Assembly: GCA_905233825.1 (NCBI GenBank)
Contig: CAJOFE010000027.1
Span: forward strand, 1-57,044
Direction: 5' to 3'
Source of the DNA: an uncultured Prevotella sp.
Lineage (GTDB): Bacteria > Bacteroidota > Bacteroidia > Bacteroidales > Bacteroidaceae
DNA length: 57,044 bases
This document shows positions 38,684 through 46,935 of the stretch, one piece after another (position 1 is the first letter of the stretch; each line of letters opens with the position of its first letter). Under the pieces are notes generated by a model. That model had not been told where the DNA came from. It did no database searches and saw only the letters and a list, made by a program, of their open reading frames with translations. Both the position numbers and the translations under genes were made by a program.

Positions 38684-41600
38684 TTAGAACCTAATGCTTG
38701 CGCCAACCTGATAGTTCACGACACTCGGACCATCCTGCTTCACGCCGGCGCTGGCCCACTCAGGATCGAAGCCCTTGTAGCCTGTAAAGACGAACGGGTT
38801 AGTCACCGTTGCATAGAGACGCAGGCGGTTGCAGCCCACCTTGTTGAGGATGTTCTTGTCGAAGGTGTAGCCCAAGGTGATGTTCTTCACCTTCATGAAA
38901 GAGGCGCTGACAACACCCTTTGCCTGGTTCCATTCTCCTGACTGGCGACCTACGCCACTGCTACCACCACCGTTGTTCGGGAAGGGATAGTCACCGTAGT
39001 GCGTAGTCTCCTGATACTTCGGGTTGATGTAGGTACCGTCGGCATTCACACCGTCACAGTCGAGCAGCGTACCAGCGGGGATGTACCAGTCCATGTTCAG
39101 CTTCTGACGTCCACGGTCTGCCAGGTCGCAGATGTTGCTGGTCAGGAAGTTCGAATAGATCTTGTAGCCCACCTTGGCATAGAGCGAGAACGAGAAGTCC
39201 CAGTTCTTCCAGCTCAGGTTCGAGGTGAAGCTGCCCGTCCATTTCGGGTCCATGCTCTGGATAGCGCGGTCCTCGGGGTCGATGTTTCCGTCACCGTTCT
39301 GGTCCACAATCCAGGGCTGACCCTCGGTCAGGCCATATACCTTATAATAATAGTCATATTCCTTCATGGTAGAGCCAGGTGTCAGACCAGCGTTCTTAGC
39401 AGCATCGTTGTCGGGTACCGTCATGTCGCGATCGGTAACGATGCCTCCCCATTCGTAGGCATAGACGTTGTTGGCAGAATAGCCGATGAATAGGTTGTCC
39501 GTCGTACCGGAACCCAGCACACGGTCACCCGTGCCGTTAATCTCGCGTACCTTATTCTTATTGGTTGCGAAGGTGAAGGTGGTCTCCCAGTTCCAGTCCT
39601 TGTTTTTCACGTTGACAGTGGTCAGAGCCACCTCAACACCCGTGTTGCGTACGGAGCCGATGTTGGTCACCATCTTTCCACCACCTGAAACGAGTGGTAG
39701 CTGTACTTCGAAGAGCAGGTCCTTCGAGGTCTTCTGGTAGAAATCGATGCTACCGTTGATGCGTCCACCGAAGAAGCCGAAGTCGATACCGGCATTATAC
39801 TCCGTAGAAGTCTCCCACTTCAGGTCCTTGTTCACAATCTTGGAAGGAGCATAGCCCTGATTGTAGGAAGTGCCGAACGGATAGTAGATGGGGTCGGAGA
39901 GCGTCTGCTGCGTATCGAATGAACCGATACCCGCGTTGTTACCTGTCACACCGTAGGAGAGGCGCAGCTTCAAGTTGCTCAGCCAGTCGATGCTCTTCAT
40001 GAAGTCTTCCTCAGAGACACGCCAAGCAGCAGCTGCCGAGGGGAATGTGCCCCAGCGGTTGTCCTTGGCAAACTTCGAGCTGCCGTCGCGACGCACGGTG
40101 GCAGTCAGCAGGTAGCGTCCCTTGTAGCCATAGTTCAGGCGCAGGGCGTAGGAAGTCATGCTGCTCTCAGAGTAAGATGTCTTAGAGCTTTCTGCATCAA
40201 ATCCAGTACTTCCGTCATCTTTGACGGCAGATCCCATGTTCCACCAATCGGTCAAGTCCATCACACCGGTAGCAGCCCAATAGGTTCTCTCCGAGTTGCC
40301 TGCCTCCTGCGAGAACAGGGCCATGATGCCGATGCTATGGTCTTCGGCAATGGTGGTGTTGTAGTTGATGATGTTGTCCCAAGTCCAGGTGAAGCTGCGG
40401 TTATGGGTCAGCTGTGCTCCATTGATGGAGAGGCCTGAGTCGTAGAAGTTGCCGTTCTCATCCTTGTAACCCTCGAAGTAGCCCAGACGCGAGTAGTTGT
40501 AGTTGGGCGAGAAGGTGGTCTTGAAGTCAAGGCCCTTGATGATGTCGAACTTCAGGTAGAAGTTACCCAGCACGCGCCAACCCTCGCGCTGCCTGTTGGT
40601 GCTCATCATCTTCAGCAGCGGGTTGGGCTCGTCAGAGAACTGATATGATGTCGTGTTGAGTGCATTCTTGTCACCTGGTTTGACATTCAGGTTACCATTT
40701 GCATCGTATGGTGTCATATAGGGATTCATGCGGTAGGCACTTTGCACAGCGGCATCGTTGGCATATTCCCTTTGTATTCTGGCAGCGTTGAAGTTGAAGC
40801 CTGCGCTGATCACCTTGTTGATCTTGGCATCGACGCTTCCCTTGAAGTTCACGCGGTTTGCCTTATCTCCTTTGTAGATACCCTCTTCGCCGTTATAGCC
40901 TACGCCGAAGTGGTAGTTCACCGTTTCGCTGCCTCCGTTCACTGCCAGGTAGTGGTTCTGCTGACTGCCGTCCTGCGTCACCAGGCTGGGCCAGTCGGTG
41001 GTAGTGCCATTGGCCAGCATTTCCTTCATACGGTAAGCGCCGGAACCTTCTGTCTCGCGAAGCAGACACTGCTCAAGGATAGTGCCGCCAATCTGATAGA
41101 CGGGATGAGAAGAATTGGCGTTTGTAGCTGTAGCGTTATTACCGGCGTATGTCAGGAACTTCTTGAAGCGGAAGTCGTAGAACTGCTGTCCGTCCATGAA
41201 TTCGGGCATGCGGGCCGTCTTCGACCATCCGTAGTATCCGTCGTAGCTGATGGTAGGCTTCTGGTCTTTCTTCACGCTCAGTCCGCCCTTCGTAGTCACC
41301 ATCACCACACCTGCCGTAGCACGCGAACCGTAGATGGCTGTGGAAGAGGCGTCCTTCAGAATGTCGATGCGCTCGATGTCCTGCGGGTTCAGCCAGTCGA
41401 TGTCATCACACATCACACCGTCCACCACGTAGAGTGGGGTAGTGTTCGAGTTGATAGACGACCTACCGCGGATCTCAATGCTGTAGCTGCCACCACGACC
41501 CGAGGTCTGCGTGATGCTCACGCCGGGATTGCTGCCCTGCAGGTTTCCCAGCACCGAGGGAGCACCCTTGGCATTCAGCTGCTCGGTGTTCACCGACGAC

Positions 41601-41992
41601 ACGGAACCCGTCAGGTCGTTCTTCTTCATCGTGCCGTAGCCTACGACAACCACGTCTTGCAGCACCGTGTTGTCATCCTCCAGCACTACTCTCAGCTCTT
41701 TCTTCCCCCTCACGCTCAGCTCCTGCGTCTTCATGCCGATGTAGGAGATGACGATGGGGTTGTTACTGTTCACGGTGATGGTGAAGTTACCGTCCAGGTC
41801 AGTCACGCCTCCGTTGCGCGTGCCCTTCTCCAGGACGCTGGCACCAATTACGGCCTCGCCAGTGGCATCTACCACCGTCACCTTTGTCTGTGCACTCGTC
41901 AGCAGCGTACCGCCCAGGGCAAACGCAGCCAACAGCACCATCCTCCGGGCGTTCATGCCCAGCCGGATCAAGCTTTTTGGTTTGAAAGACAT
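38684..41992 (-). CDS. susC: SusC/RagA-family TonB-dependent outer-membrane transporter
   Basis: 1102 aa, full length. Signal peptide to about residue 34. A CarboxypepD_reg-like domain follows (TKVTVVDATGEAVIGASVLEKGT...SYIGMKTQEL), then the SusC TonB-box region DVVVVGYGTMKKNDLTGSVSSV, the plug domain (NPQDIERIDILKDASSTAIYGSRA) and a long beta-barrel ending GASIRF. It imports oligosaccharides bound by SusD, energised by TonB. First gene of the PUL unit susC-susD-lipoprotein-surface protein, with a consensus promoter at 42047-42078. The start at Met1 or Met13 is open. No regulator gene (HTCS, ECF sigma/anti-sigma pair) is adjacent. Confidence 0.93.
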   Translation of the reverse strand: MSFKPKSLIRLGMNARRMVLLAAFALGGTLLTSAQTKVTVVDATGEAVIGASVLEKGTRNGGVTDLDGNFTITVNSNNPIVISYIGMKTQELSVRGKKELRVVLEDDNTVLQDVVVVGYGTMKKNDLTGSVSSVNTEQLNAKGAPSVLGNLQGSNPGVSITQTSGRGGSYSIEIRGRSSINSNTTPLYVVDGVMCDDIDWLNPQDIERIDILKDASSTAIYGSRATAGVVMVTTKGGLSVKKDQKPTISYDGYYGWSKTARMPEFMDGQQFYDFRFKKFLTYAGNNATATNANSSHPVYQIGGTILEQCLLRETEGSGAYRMKEMLANGTTTDWPSLVTQDGSQQNHYLAVNGGSETVNYHFGVGYNGEEGIYKGDKANRVNFKGSVDAKINKVISAGFNFNAARIQREYANDAAVQSAYRMNPYMTPYDANGNLNVKPGDKNALNTTSYQFSDEPNPLLKMMSTNRQREGWRVLGNFYLKFDIIKGLDFKTTFSPNYNYSRLGYFEGYKDENGNFYDSGLSINGAQLTHNRSFTWTWDNIINYNTTIAEDHSIGIMALFSQEAGNSERTYWAATGVMDLTDWWNMGSAVKDDGSTGFDAESSKTSYSESSMTSYALRLNYGYKGRYLLTATVRRDGSSKFAKDNRWGTFPSAAAAWRVSEEDFMKSIDWLSNLKLRLSYGVTGNNAGIGSFDTQQTLSDPIYYPFGTSYNQGYAPSKIVNKDLKWETSTEYNAGIDFGFFGGRINGSIDFYQKTSKDLLFEVQLPLVSGGGKMVTNIGSVRNTGVEVALTTVNVKNKDWNWETTFTFATNKNKVREINGTGDRVLGSGTTDNLFIGYSANNVYAYEWGGIVTDRDMTVPDNDAAKNAGLTPGSTMKEYDYYYKVYGLTEGQPWIVDQNGDGNIDPEDRAIQSMDPKWTGSFTSNLSWKNWDFSFSLYAKVGYKIYSNFLTSNICDLADRGRQKLNMDWYIPAGTLLDCDGVNADGTYINPKYQETTHYGDYPFPNNGGGSSGVGRQSGEWNQAKGVVSASFMKVKNITLGYTFDKNILNKVGCNRLRLYATVTNPFVFTGYKGFDPEWASAGVKQDGPSVVNYQVGASIRF

Positions 41993-42046
41993 AAATTTCA
42001 GTTGGTTATTATTAATAAATTAGAATTGTTCTTTGATTTCAGCCTA

Positions 42047-42078
42047 CAAAATTACTAAATTTTCTTCAAATATCCAAA
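42047..42078 (-). promoter_or_regulatory. Bacteroidota-type promoter of the susC operon
   Basis: On the minus strand, TTTG (42078-42075), 20 bp, TAATTTTG (42054-42047), about 55 bp before the susC start. Confidence 0.7.
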
Positions 42079-42205
42079 TAATTTGACACCCTTTTTCAAA
42101 AATGTATCATAAATTGAAAAAAAGGAATAGTGCCTCCTCTTCTCCTTACTCAACTTGCGAGAGCTGGGTCGAGTGAGACTTGGCTCTGCACTCATTTATT
42201 CAAAG

Positions 42206-42486
42206 TATTCAAATATTCATTTATTCAACTAGGACAGGAATGTTTTAGAATTTCTGCGAAGTCAAGTTTTTTAGAATTATATAATGTAAAGTATTTTTGA
42301 TTTTAAGAATGAGAGAGATATGGAATGGTACGACTGCCACACGTATTGGGAGGCTATAGGTACAGAATTATTCATTATTATACTTATTATTATATATATT
42401 ATATATAATATATATAATAATAAAATTTCTATAAATTGAAGGTTAAAAACCTTTCTGTCCTATTTGAATAAATGAATACTTGAATA
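42206..42486. repeat. Palindromic (MITE-like) element, copy 2
   Basis: About 281 bp with terminal inverted repeats of 41 bp (42206-42246 and 42446-42486, 37 of 41 positions pairing). Inside is a perfect 40-bp AT-only palindrome (42384-42423) and a small AAGGTT/AACCTT hairpin (42439-42453). No ORF. It shares part order and the ATTGAAGGTT...CCTT motif with the element at 186-318. Target duplications were not identifiable by eye. Confidence 0.6.
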
Positions 42487-42533
42487 TTTCTCTTGGGAGT
42501 TAACAGAGTTTTGTAAAAAAATATAGTCAAAAA

Positions 42534-42566
42534 TTTGCGGGATTCAGATATTTTTTTGTACCTTTG
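42534..42566 (+). promoter_or_regulatory. Orphan plus-strand promoter
   Basis: TTTG (42534-42537), 21 bp, TACCTTTG (42559-42566). It points into a gene-free 230 bp and then antisense into the acyl-CoA ligase gene. No plus-strand gene follows, so it may drive a non-coding RNA or be a relic. Confidence 0.45.
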
Positions 42567-42614
42567 CATTGTGGTTAAGGGTGATAGGGACGGCAGACGG
42601 CACGAGGTCGGGAA

Positions 42615-42678
42615 GGATGCTCCAAAACTGATTTATAAGGCGCCAGAATCGGTTTAGGGGGCGGCAGGAACGACACTC
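42615..42678. repeat. Tandem degenerate 21-bp repeat array, locus 4
   Basis: Three weak units, with CCAAAACTGATTT, CCAGAATCGGTTT and GCAGGAACGACAC aligned at 42622, 42643 and 42664, each 21 bp apart. The first includes GCTCCAAAA, also found in locus 2. Confidence 0.5.
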
Positions 42679-42687
42679 GACAGCTTG

Positions 42688-42792
42688 TTTTTAGGCACGG
42701 ATTAACACGGCTTTTATCAAAAGACACAGCTGTTAGCACTTATGAAGGCCGTGCCCTTATAAAATAAGGCTGCGTAAATCCGTGCCTAAAAA
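42688..42792. repeat. Long stem-loop with 16-bp arms after the acyl-CoA ligase gene
   Basis: TTTTTAGGCACGGATT (42688-42703) pairs perfectly with AATCCGTGCCTAAAAA (42777-42792). An inner hairpin CCTTAT/ATAAGG is at 42755-42769. It begins 7 bp past the ligase stop (minus strand) and ends in a T-run on that strand, so it may terminate the ligase operon. Confidence 0.6.
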
Positions 42793-42799
42793 GTGGGGG

Positions 42800-44458
42800 T
42801 TATTTATACAGGTAGCGCTTGATGCTCTTCTTGGGCGTCTTGGCGAACTCCTGCTGGTAGATTTCTATCTCGCTGATCTTCTCGTAGGCAGGCAGAGTCT
42901 GGTTGAGGCCGTTGCGGTTCTGCTCCATGATGCCTTCGAGGTCTTCCATGGTGAATCCGAGCTTCTCGGCTTCGTCGAGGTCGGGGTGTACGAGTGCCAC
43001 GAGCCTGTTGTCGCGCTGCACGACGATGCTCTCGGTGACGAGGGTCATGGAGTTGAGCTTGTCTTCTATCTCCTCGGGGTAGATGTTCTGTCCGTTGGCG
43101 CTGAGGAGCATGTTCTTCGAGCGTCCGTTGATGAACACGTTGCCGTCTTCGTCCATGGTGCCGAGGTCGCCGGTGTGGTACCAGCCCTGTGCGTCGATGG
43201 TCTCGCGGGTGGCTTCGTCGTTCTTGTAGTAGCCCAGCATGACGTTGAGGCCCTTGGTGAGTATCTCGCCGGGGATGGTTTCGGGATCGGGGCTGTCGAT
43301 GCGCACCTGCATGTTCTTCGCTGCCTTGCCGCAAGAGCCTGGCACGAACTTGCGCCAGTCTTCATAGCAGATGATGGGTGCGCACTCGGTGGCTCCGTAG
43401 CCTACGGTGTAGGGGAAGTTGATGCGGTGGAGGAACGACTCTACCTCTTGGTTGAAGGATGCTCCTCCGATGATGATTTCGAAGAAGTTGCCACCGAAGG
43501 CTTTCTTCACTTCCTGGCAGATGGTGTCGCGTACTTTCTGCTCGATGACGGGTATCTGCAGCAGCAGGCGCATGCGTGGTGTCTGTATCTTGGGGAATAC
43601 TTTCTTGCGGATGATCTTCTCGATGACGAGGGGCACGGCAATGATGACGGAGGGCTTGATGTCGGCAAAGGCCTGTGCAATGATGGCTGGCGAGGGTACG
43701 CGGTTGAGGTAATAGACGTGGCATCCGTGTATGAACTCGTAGCTGAACTCGAAGGCCATGCTGTACATGTGGGCCATGGGCAGGATGCTGATGATGCTGC
43801 ATCCCTTCTTCAGGTTGTTGCCCATTGCCTGGCAGGCGAAGTCGTAGTTAGACCACATGGCGCGGTAGGGTATCATGACGCCTTTGGAGAAGCCTGTGGT
43901 GCCTGAGGTGTAGTTGATGAGTGCCATCTCGTCGGGGCTCTCCTCGTGGTAGTAGTGCACGTGCTCCTTGCGGAAGTACTTGGGGAATTTCTTGCCGTAG
44001 AGCTCGTTGAGGTGCTCGCGGGCATAGGTGAGCTTGTCGGTGCGTGAGATGAGCAGCGAGTAGTCGGTGTTGCGTATGATGCCTTCGAGATGTGGCATCT
44101 CCTGCGGATTGATGGTGCCGCAGACGTGGTCTCCGGCAAAGAGCAGCTTGGCGTCGCTGTGGTTCACGATGTTGTGAATCTGGTCTGGCGTGAACTCGTG
44201 CAGGATGGGTACTGCCACGGCTCCGTAGGTCAGGGTGGCGAGGAATGCCACCGTCCACTGGCTGCTGTTACGCCCGCAGAGGGCTATCTTGTCGCCGCGC
44301 TGCACGCCGCTGTTCTCGAAGAGGATGTGTACCTTCTCTATCTTGCGTGCCACGTCGTGGTACTGCAGAGTCTGTCCTTTGTAGTCGGTCAGGGCATCCA
44401 TGTCCCAATGGTCGATGATGCTCTGCTCTATCAGTTCGTTGTAGCTTGGTATTTTCAT
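42800..44458 (-). CDS. AMP-forming long-chain acyl-CoA ligase, copy 1
   Basis: 552 aa, adenylate-forming (ANL) superfamily. Motifs: A3 P-loop YTSGTTGFSKGVM, substrate-binding YGATECAPI, A7 GWYHTGDLG, A8 region INGRSKNMLLSANGQNIYPEEIE and the terminal KTPKKSIKRYLY with the late catalytic Lys. It activates a carboxylate, probably a fatty acid, through an acyl-AMP intermediate. It lies 29 bp downstream of a paralogue with which it shares most of its sequence, including 'LTDY(K/Q)GQTLQ(Y/F)HDVARKIEK'. A tandem duplication is clear. Whether the two differ in chain length is not visible. Confidence 0.88.
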   Translation of the reverse strand: MKIPSYNELIEQSIIDHWDMDALTDYKGQTLQYHDVARKIEKVHILFENSGVQRGDKIALCGRNSSQWTVAFLATLTYGAVAVPILHEFTPDQIHNIVNHSDAKLLFAGDHVCGTINPQEMPHLEGIIRNTDYSLLISRTDKLTYAREHLNELYGKKFPKYFRKEHVHYYHEESPDEMALINYTSGTTGFSKGVMIPYRAMWSNYDFACQAMGNNLKKGCSIISILPMAHMYSMAFEFSYEFIHGCHVYYLNRVPSPAIIAQAFADIKPSVIIAVPLVIEKIIRKKVFPKIQTPRMRLLLQIPVIEQKVRDTICQEVKKAFGGNFFEIIIGGASFNQEVESFLHRINFPYTVGYGATECAPIICYEDWRKFVPGSCGKAAKNMQVRIDSPDPETIPGEILTKGLNVMLGYYKNDEATRETIDAQGWYHTGDLGTMDEDGNVFINGRSKNMLLSANGQNIYPEEIEDKLNSMTLVTESIVVQRDNRLVALVHPDLDEAEKLGFTMEDLEGIMEQNRNGLNQTLPAYEKISEIEIYQQEFAKTPKKSIKRYLYK

Positions 44459-44487
44459 GTTGAAGTACGACGTTAGTTCTTGTTGTT

Positions 44488-46119
44488 TTAGGTGTATAGG
44501 TATCTCTTAATGCTTTTCTTAGGTGTCTTCTGGAATTCCTCGTGCACCAGTTCGATGCTTGAGAGCCGGCTGTAGGCAGGCAGGCACATGTTCAGCTCCT
44601 GACGGTTCTGCTCCATGATGCCCTGCAGCTCCTCGTCGCTGAAGTTGATGAGCTCGTCCTGGTCGGGATAGACCAGTGCCACGAGTTTCTGGTCGCGCTG
44701 CACCACGATGCATTCGCTGACCATTGGCATGGAGCTGAGCTGGTCTTCTATCTCCTCGGGATAGACGTTCTGTCCGTTGGCGCCCAGCAGCATGTTCTTC
44801 CTGCGTCCACGGATGTAGATGTTGCCATCCTCGTCCATGGTGCCCAGGTCGCCGGTGTGGTACCATCCGTCCTTGTCGAGGGCCTCGCGGGTAGCCTCGT
44901 CGTTCTTGTAGTAGCCCAGCATGACGTTCTGTCCCCGGGCCAGTATCTCCTCGTTGCTGATGCGTACGTCCATGCCATCTACGGCACATCCGCACGAGCC
45001 TGGGGCAAACTCCGTCCAGTCGCGATAGCTGATGAGGGGTGCACACTCCGTAGCACCATAGCCCACGGTGATGGGGAAGTCGATGGACATGAGGAACTGC
45101 TCCACTTCCTTCGACAGGGCAGCACCACCCACGATGACCTCGTAGGCCTGTCCTCCGAAAGCCTGATACACCTGCTCGCACACCTTCTGCTTCACTTTCT
45201 CCCTGACCACAGGCATTGCCATGAGCAGCTTCATGCGAGGGGTCTGCATGACGGGGAACACCTTCTTGCGGATGATCTTCTCGATGATGAGGGGAACGGC
45301 AACGACAAGCCGGGGCTGGATTTCGGTGAAGGCCTTCGCGATGAGGGAAGGCGAGGGCAGACGGTTGAGGAAGAACAGGTGGCATCCGTTGCAGAAGCCG
45401 AACAGGAACTCGATGGAGAGTCCGTACATGTGGGCCATAGGCAGGATGTCGAGCATGGGCGAGCCTGCCTTCACCACCTTGCCCAGACGGCGTATGCAGA
45501 AGCCTATGTTGCCGCTCAGCGCACGGTAGGGCAGCATGACACCCTTGGAGAAGCCTGTCGTTCCGCTGGTGTAGTTGATGAGTGCCAGCTCCTCGGGCTC
45601 GTCGGCATGATAGTTCACGTCGTTCTGGGTAAATGCCCTGGGGAACTTCGAGCCGAACATAAGATTAAGATGTTCGCGTGCGTAGGTGAGCTGCTCGGAG
45701 CGGGAAATCATCAGCGAGAAGTCGGGCAGGTTCAGGATGCCTTCCAACTGGGGCATCTGCTCGGGGTCTATCTCTTTTGCCACGAAGTCGCCTACGAAGA
45801 GCAGGCGTGCACCTGAGTGGTTCACGATGTTGTGAATCTGCTCGGCATTAAACTCGTGTAGGATGGGTACTGCCACAGCGCCATAGGTCAGCGTAGCGAG
45901 GAAGGTGACAGCCCAGTGGGCAGAATTGCGCCCGCAGATGGCTATCTTGTCGCCTTTCTTGATGCCGCAGGTCTCGAAGGCAATGTGCAGCTTCTCAATC
46001 TTGCGGGCCACGTCGTGGAACTGCAGAGTCTGCCCCTGATAGTCAGTTAGGGCGTTCTGGTTCCAGTTGGCTATAATGGTTTGACGTATATATTCGTTAA
46101 AGCATTCTATTGTGTTCAT
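44488..46119 (-). CDS. AMP-forming long-chain acyl-CoA ligase, copy 2
   Basis: 543 aa from the ATG at 46119. The reading frame is open to 46227, but the extra N-terminus contains the promoter and lacks similarity to the paralogue, which starts at the matching position. Same ANL motifs: YTSGTTGFSKGVM, YGATECAPL, GWYHTGDLG, RKNMLLGANGQNVYPEEIE, KTPKKSIKRYLY. Compared with copy 1 it is about ten residues shorter, mainly before the VMLGYY motif (VDGMDVRISNEEILARGQN). First gene of a two-gene unit with a consensus promoter at 46143-46174. Confidence 0.88.
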   Translation of the reverse strand: MNTIECFNEYIRQTIIANWNQNALTDYQGQTLQFHDVARKIEKLHIAFETCGIKKGDKIAICGRNSAHWAVTFLATLTYGAVAVPILHEFNAEQIHNIVNHSGARLLFVGDFVAKEIDPEQMPQLEGILNLPDFSLMISRSEQLTYAREHLNLMFGSKFPRAFTQNDVNYHADEPEELALINYTSGTTGFSKGVMLPYRALSGNIGFCIRRLGKVVKAGSPMLDILPMAHMYGLSIEFLFGFCNGCHLFFLNRLPSPSLIAKAFTEIQPRLVVAVPLIIEKIIRKKVFPVMQTPRMKLLMAMPVVREKVKQKVCEQVYQAFGGQAYEVIVGGAALSKEVEQFLMSIDFPITVGYGATECAPLISYRDWTEFAPGSCGCAVDGMDVRISNEEILARGQNVMLGYYKNDEATREALDKDGWYHTGDLGTMDEDGNIYIRGRRKNMLLGANGQNVYPEEIEDQLSSMPMVSECIVVQRDQKLVALVYPDQDELINFSDEELQGIMEQNRQELNMCLPAYSRLSSIELVHEEFQKTPKKSIKRYLYT

Positions 46120-46142
46120 TGCACAATTTTGAAAATTCTGTG

Positions 46143-46174
46143 CAAAGGTACACTCTTTTCTGCACATTTGCAAA
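46143..46174 (-). promoter_or_regulatory. Bacteroidota-type promoter of the acyl-CoA ligase operon
   Basis: On the minus strand, TTTG (46174-46171), 20 bp, TACCTTTG (46150-46143), 23 bp before the start codon. Confidence 0.75.
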
Positions 46175-46226
46175 TTTTTTGTGCAGTATTTTTGCCCGAA
46201 TACATAATATTTGCATTTTTTTAGCA

Positions 46227-46268
46227 TTTCCCCTCCTGTGGCACAGTTGATGGCAAGGGGGAGGGAAA
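46227..46268 (-). terminator. Possible terminator of the sensor operon
   Basis: TTTCCCCTCC (46227-46236) and GGAGGGAAA (46260-46268) can pair imperfectly around a loop of about 23 nt, 7 bp past the stop of the outer-membrane-like gene. The GC-rich arms recall the inserts in lacZ. Confidence 0.35.
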
Positions 46269-46274
46269 GTGCAC

Positions 46275-46928
46275 TTACATGGTATAGTCAAGCCCTATGA
46301 CGAACCGTGGGTGGCTGTTCAGGAAATCGTGTCCCCAGAGATACAGGTTCCAGCTCTTGAAGGAATAGTAGAAACCTGCTGCGGGTTCCAAGTCCTGATG
46401 GAATTTCCAGGAGTGTACGGCTCCTGCCATAGGGGTGATGGAACGCCCGTTCTTCAAGGGGATGTTGTAGCCCAGATATTCGTAGTTGGAGAAGGAGTTG
46501 TCGGCACCTTTGTTGATGACCCACCACGTGTTGGTGCACCAGAACAGGCGTCCGTCGCCCGTTATCGCTCCGTTCATGTAGAGGGCAGAGGTGAGGTAGG
46601 AGAACTTGAAGTTGTCGTTCAGATTGAACGAGGGAATTACCTCGGCACCGATGTTATACCACTTGCAGATTTCCTGTCCATAGCGTACAAGCCCTCCCCA
46701 ATAGGCGCAGTGGGGGCCTGTGTATAGGTCTATGCCTGTGGCAAAGTGATTGCCAATGCCATACTGGAAGGTGGTGTAGGTCTCCTGATGATTGATGCCG
46801 GGACGACTTTTCAAGGATGAATAGCTATAGAGCTTGCCGTCACCCACCGTTCCTGCATAATAGGGAATCTGGGCAAGGGCATGTACTGTCAGAAACAGTA
46901 CGACGAAAAACAGCGCAACTTTTTTCAT
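46275..46928 (-). CDS. Outer-membrane-like exported protein of unknown function
   Basis: 217 aa from the ATG at 46928 (MKKVALFFVVLFLTVHALAQ signal peptide); the open frame reaches 47066, but that part overlaps the kinase gene. The mature protein has alternating aromatic strands (HQETYTTFQYGIGNHFATGIDLY, FKFSYLTSALYMNG, WNLYLWGHDFLNSHPRFVIGLDY) typical of a small beta-barrel. It follows the histidine kinase gene by 7 bp, so it is in the sensor operon. No family recognised. It may be a target of, or a partner to, the sensors. Confidence 0.65.
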   Translation of the reverse strand: MKKVALFFVVLFLTVHALAQIPYYAGTVGDGKLYSYSSLKSRPGINHQETYTTFQYGIGNHFATGIDLYTGPHCAYWGGLVRYGQEICKWYNIGAEVIPSFNLNDNFKFSYLTSALYMNGAITGDGRLFWCTNTWWVINKGADNSFSNYEYLGYNIPLKNGRSITPMAGAVHSWKFHQDLEPAAGFYYSFKSWNLYLWGHDFLNSHPRFVIGLDYTM

Positions 46929-46935
46929 AGTGTTA

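Noticed and set aside
42384..42423. Replication origin or plasmid partition site at the 40-bp AT palindrome
   Set aside because: No DnaA boxes, iterons, rep or par genes are nearby, and the palindrome sits inside a structure with inverted ends that fits a small element better.
42782..43906. A 374-codon plus-strand frame across the acyl-CoA ligase gene
   Set aside because: Antisense to a gene with all ANL motifs. The Val/Asp/Gly-rich product is a typical shadow of GC-biased codons.
46120..46227. N-terminal extension of the second acyl-CoA ligase to 46227
   Set aside because: The extension covers the -33/-7 promoter, is rich in Cys and Lys with no similarity to the paralogue, and the paralogue starts at the position matching 46119.
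46227..46268. A fourth copy of the GC-rich palindrome seen in lacZ
   Set aside because: The arms are shorter and imperfect and the loop is much longer than in the three lacZ inserts, so it is listed only as a possible terminator.
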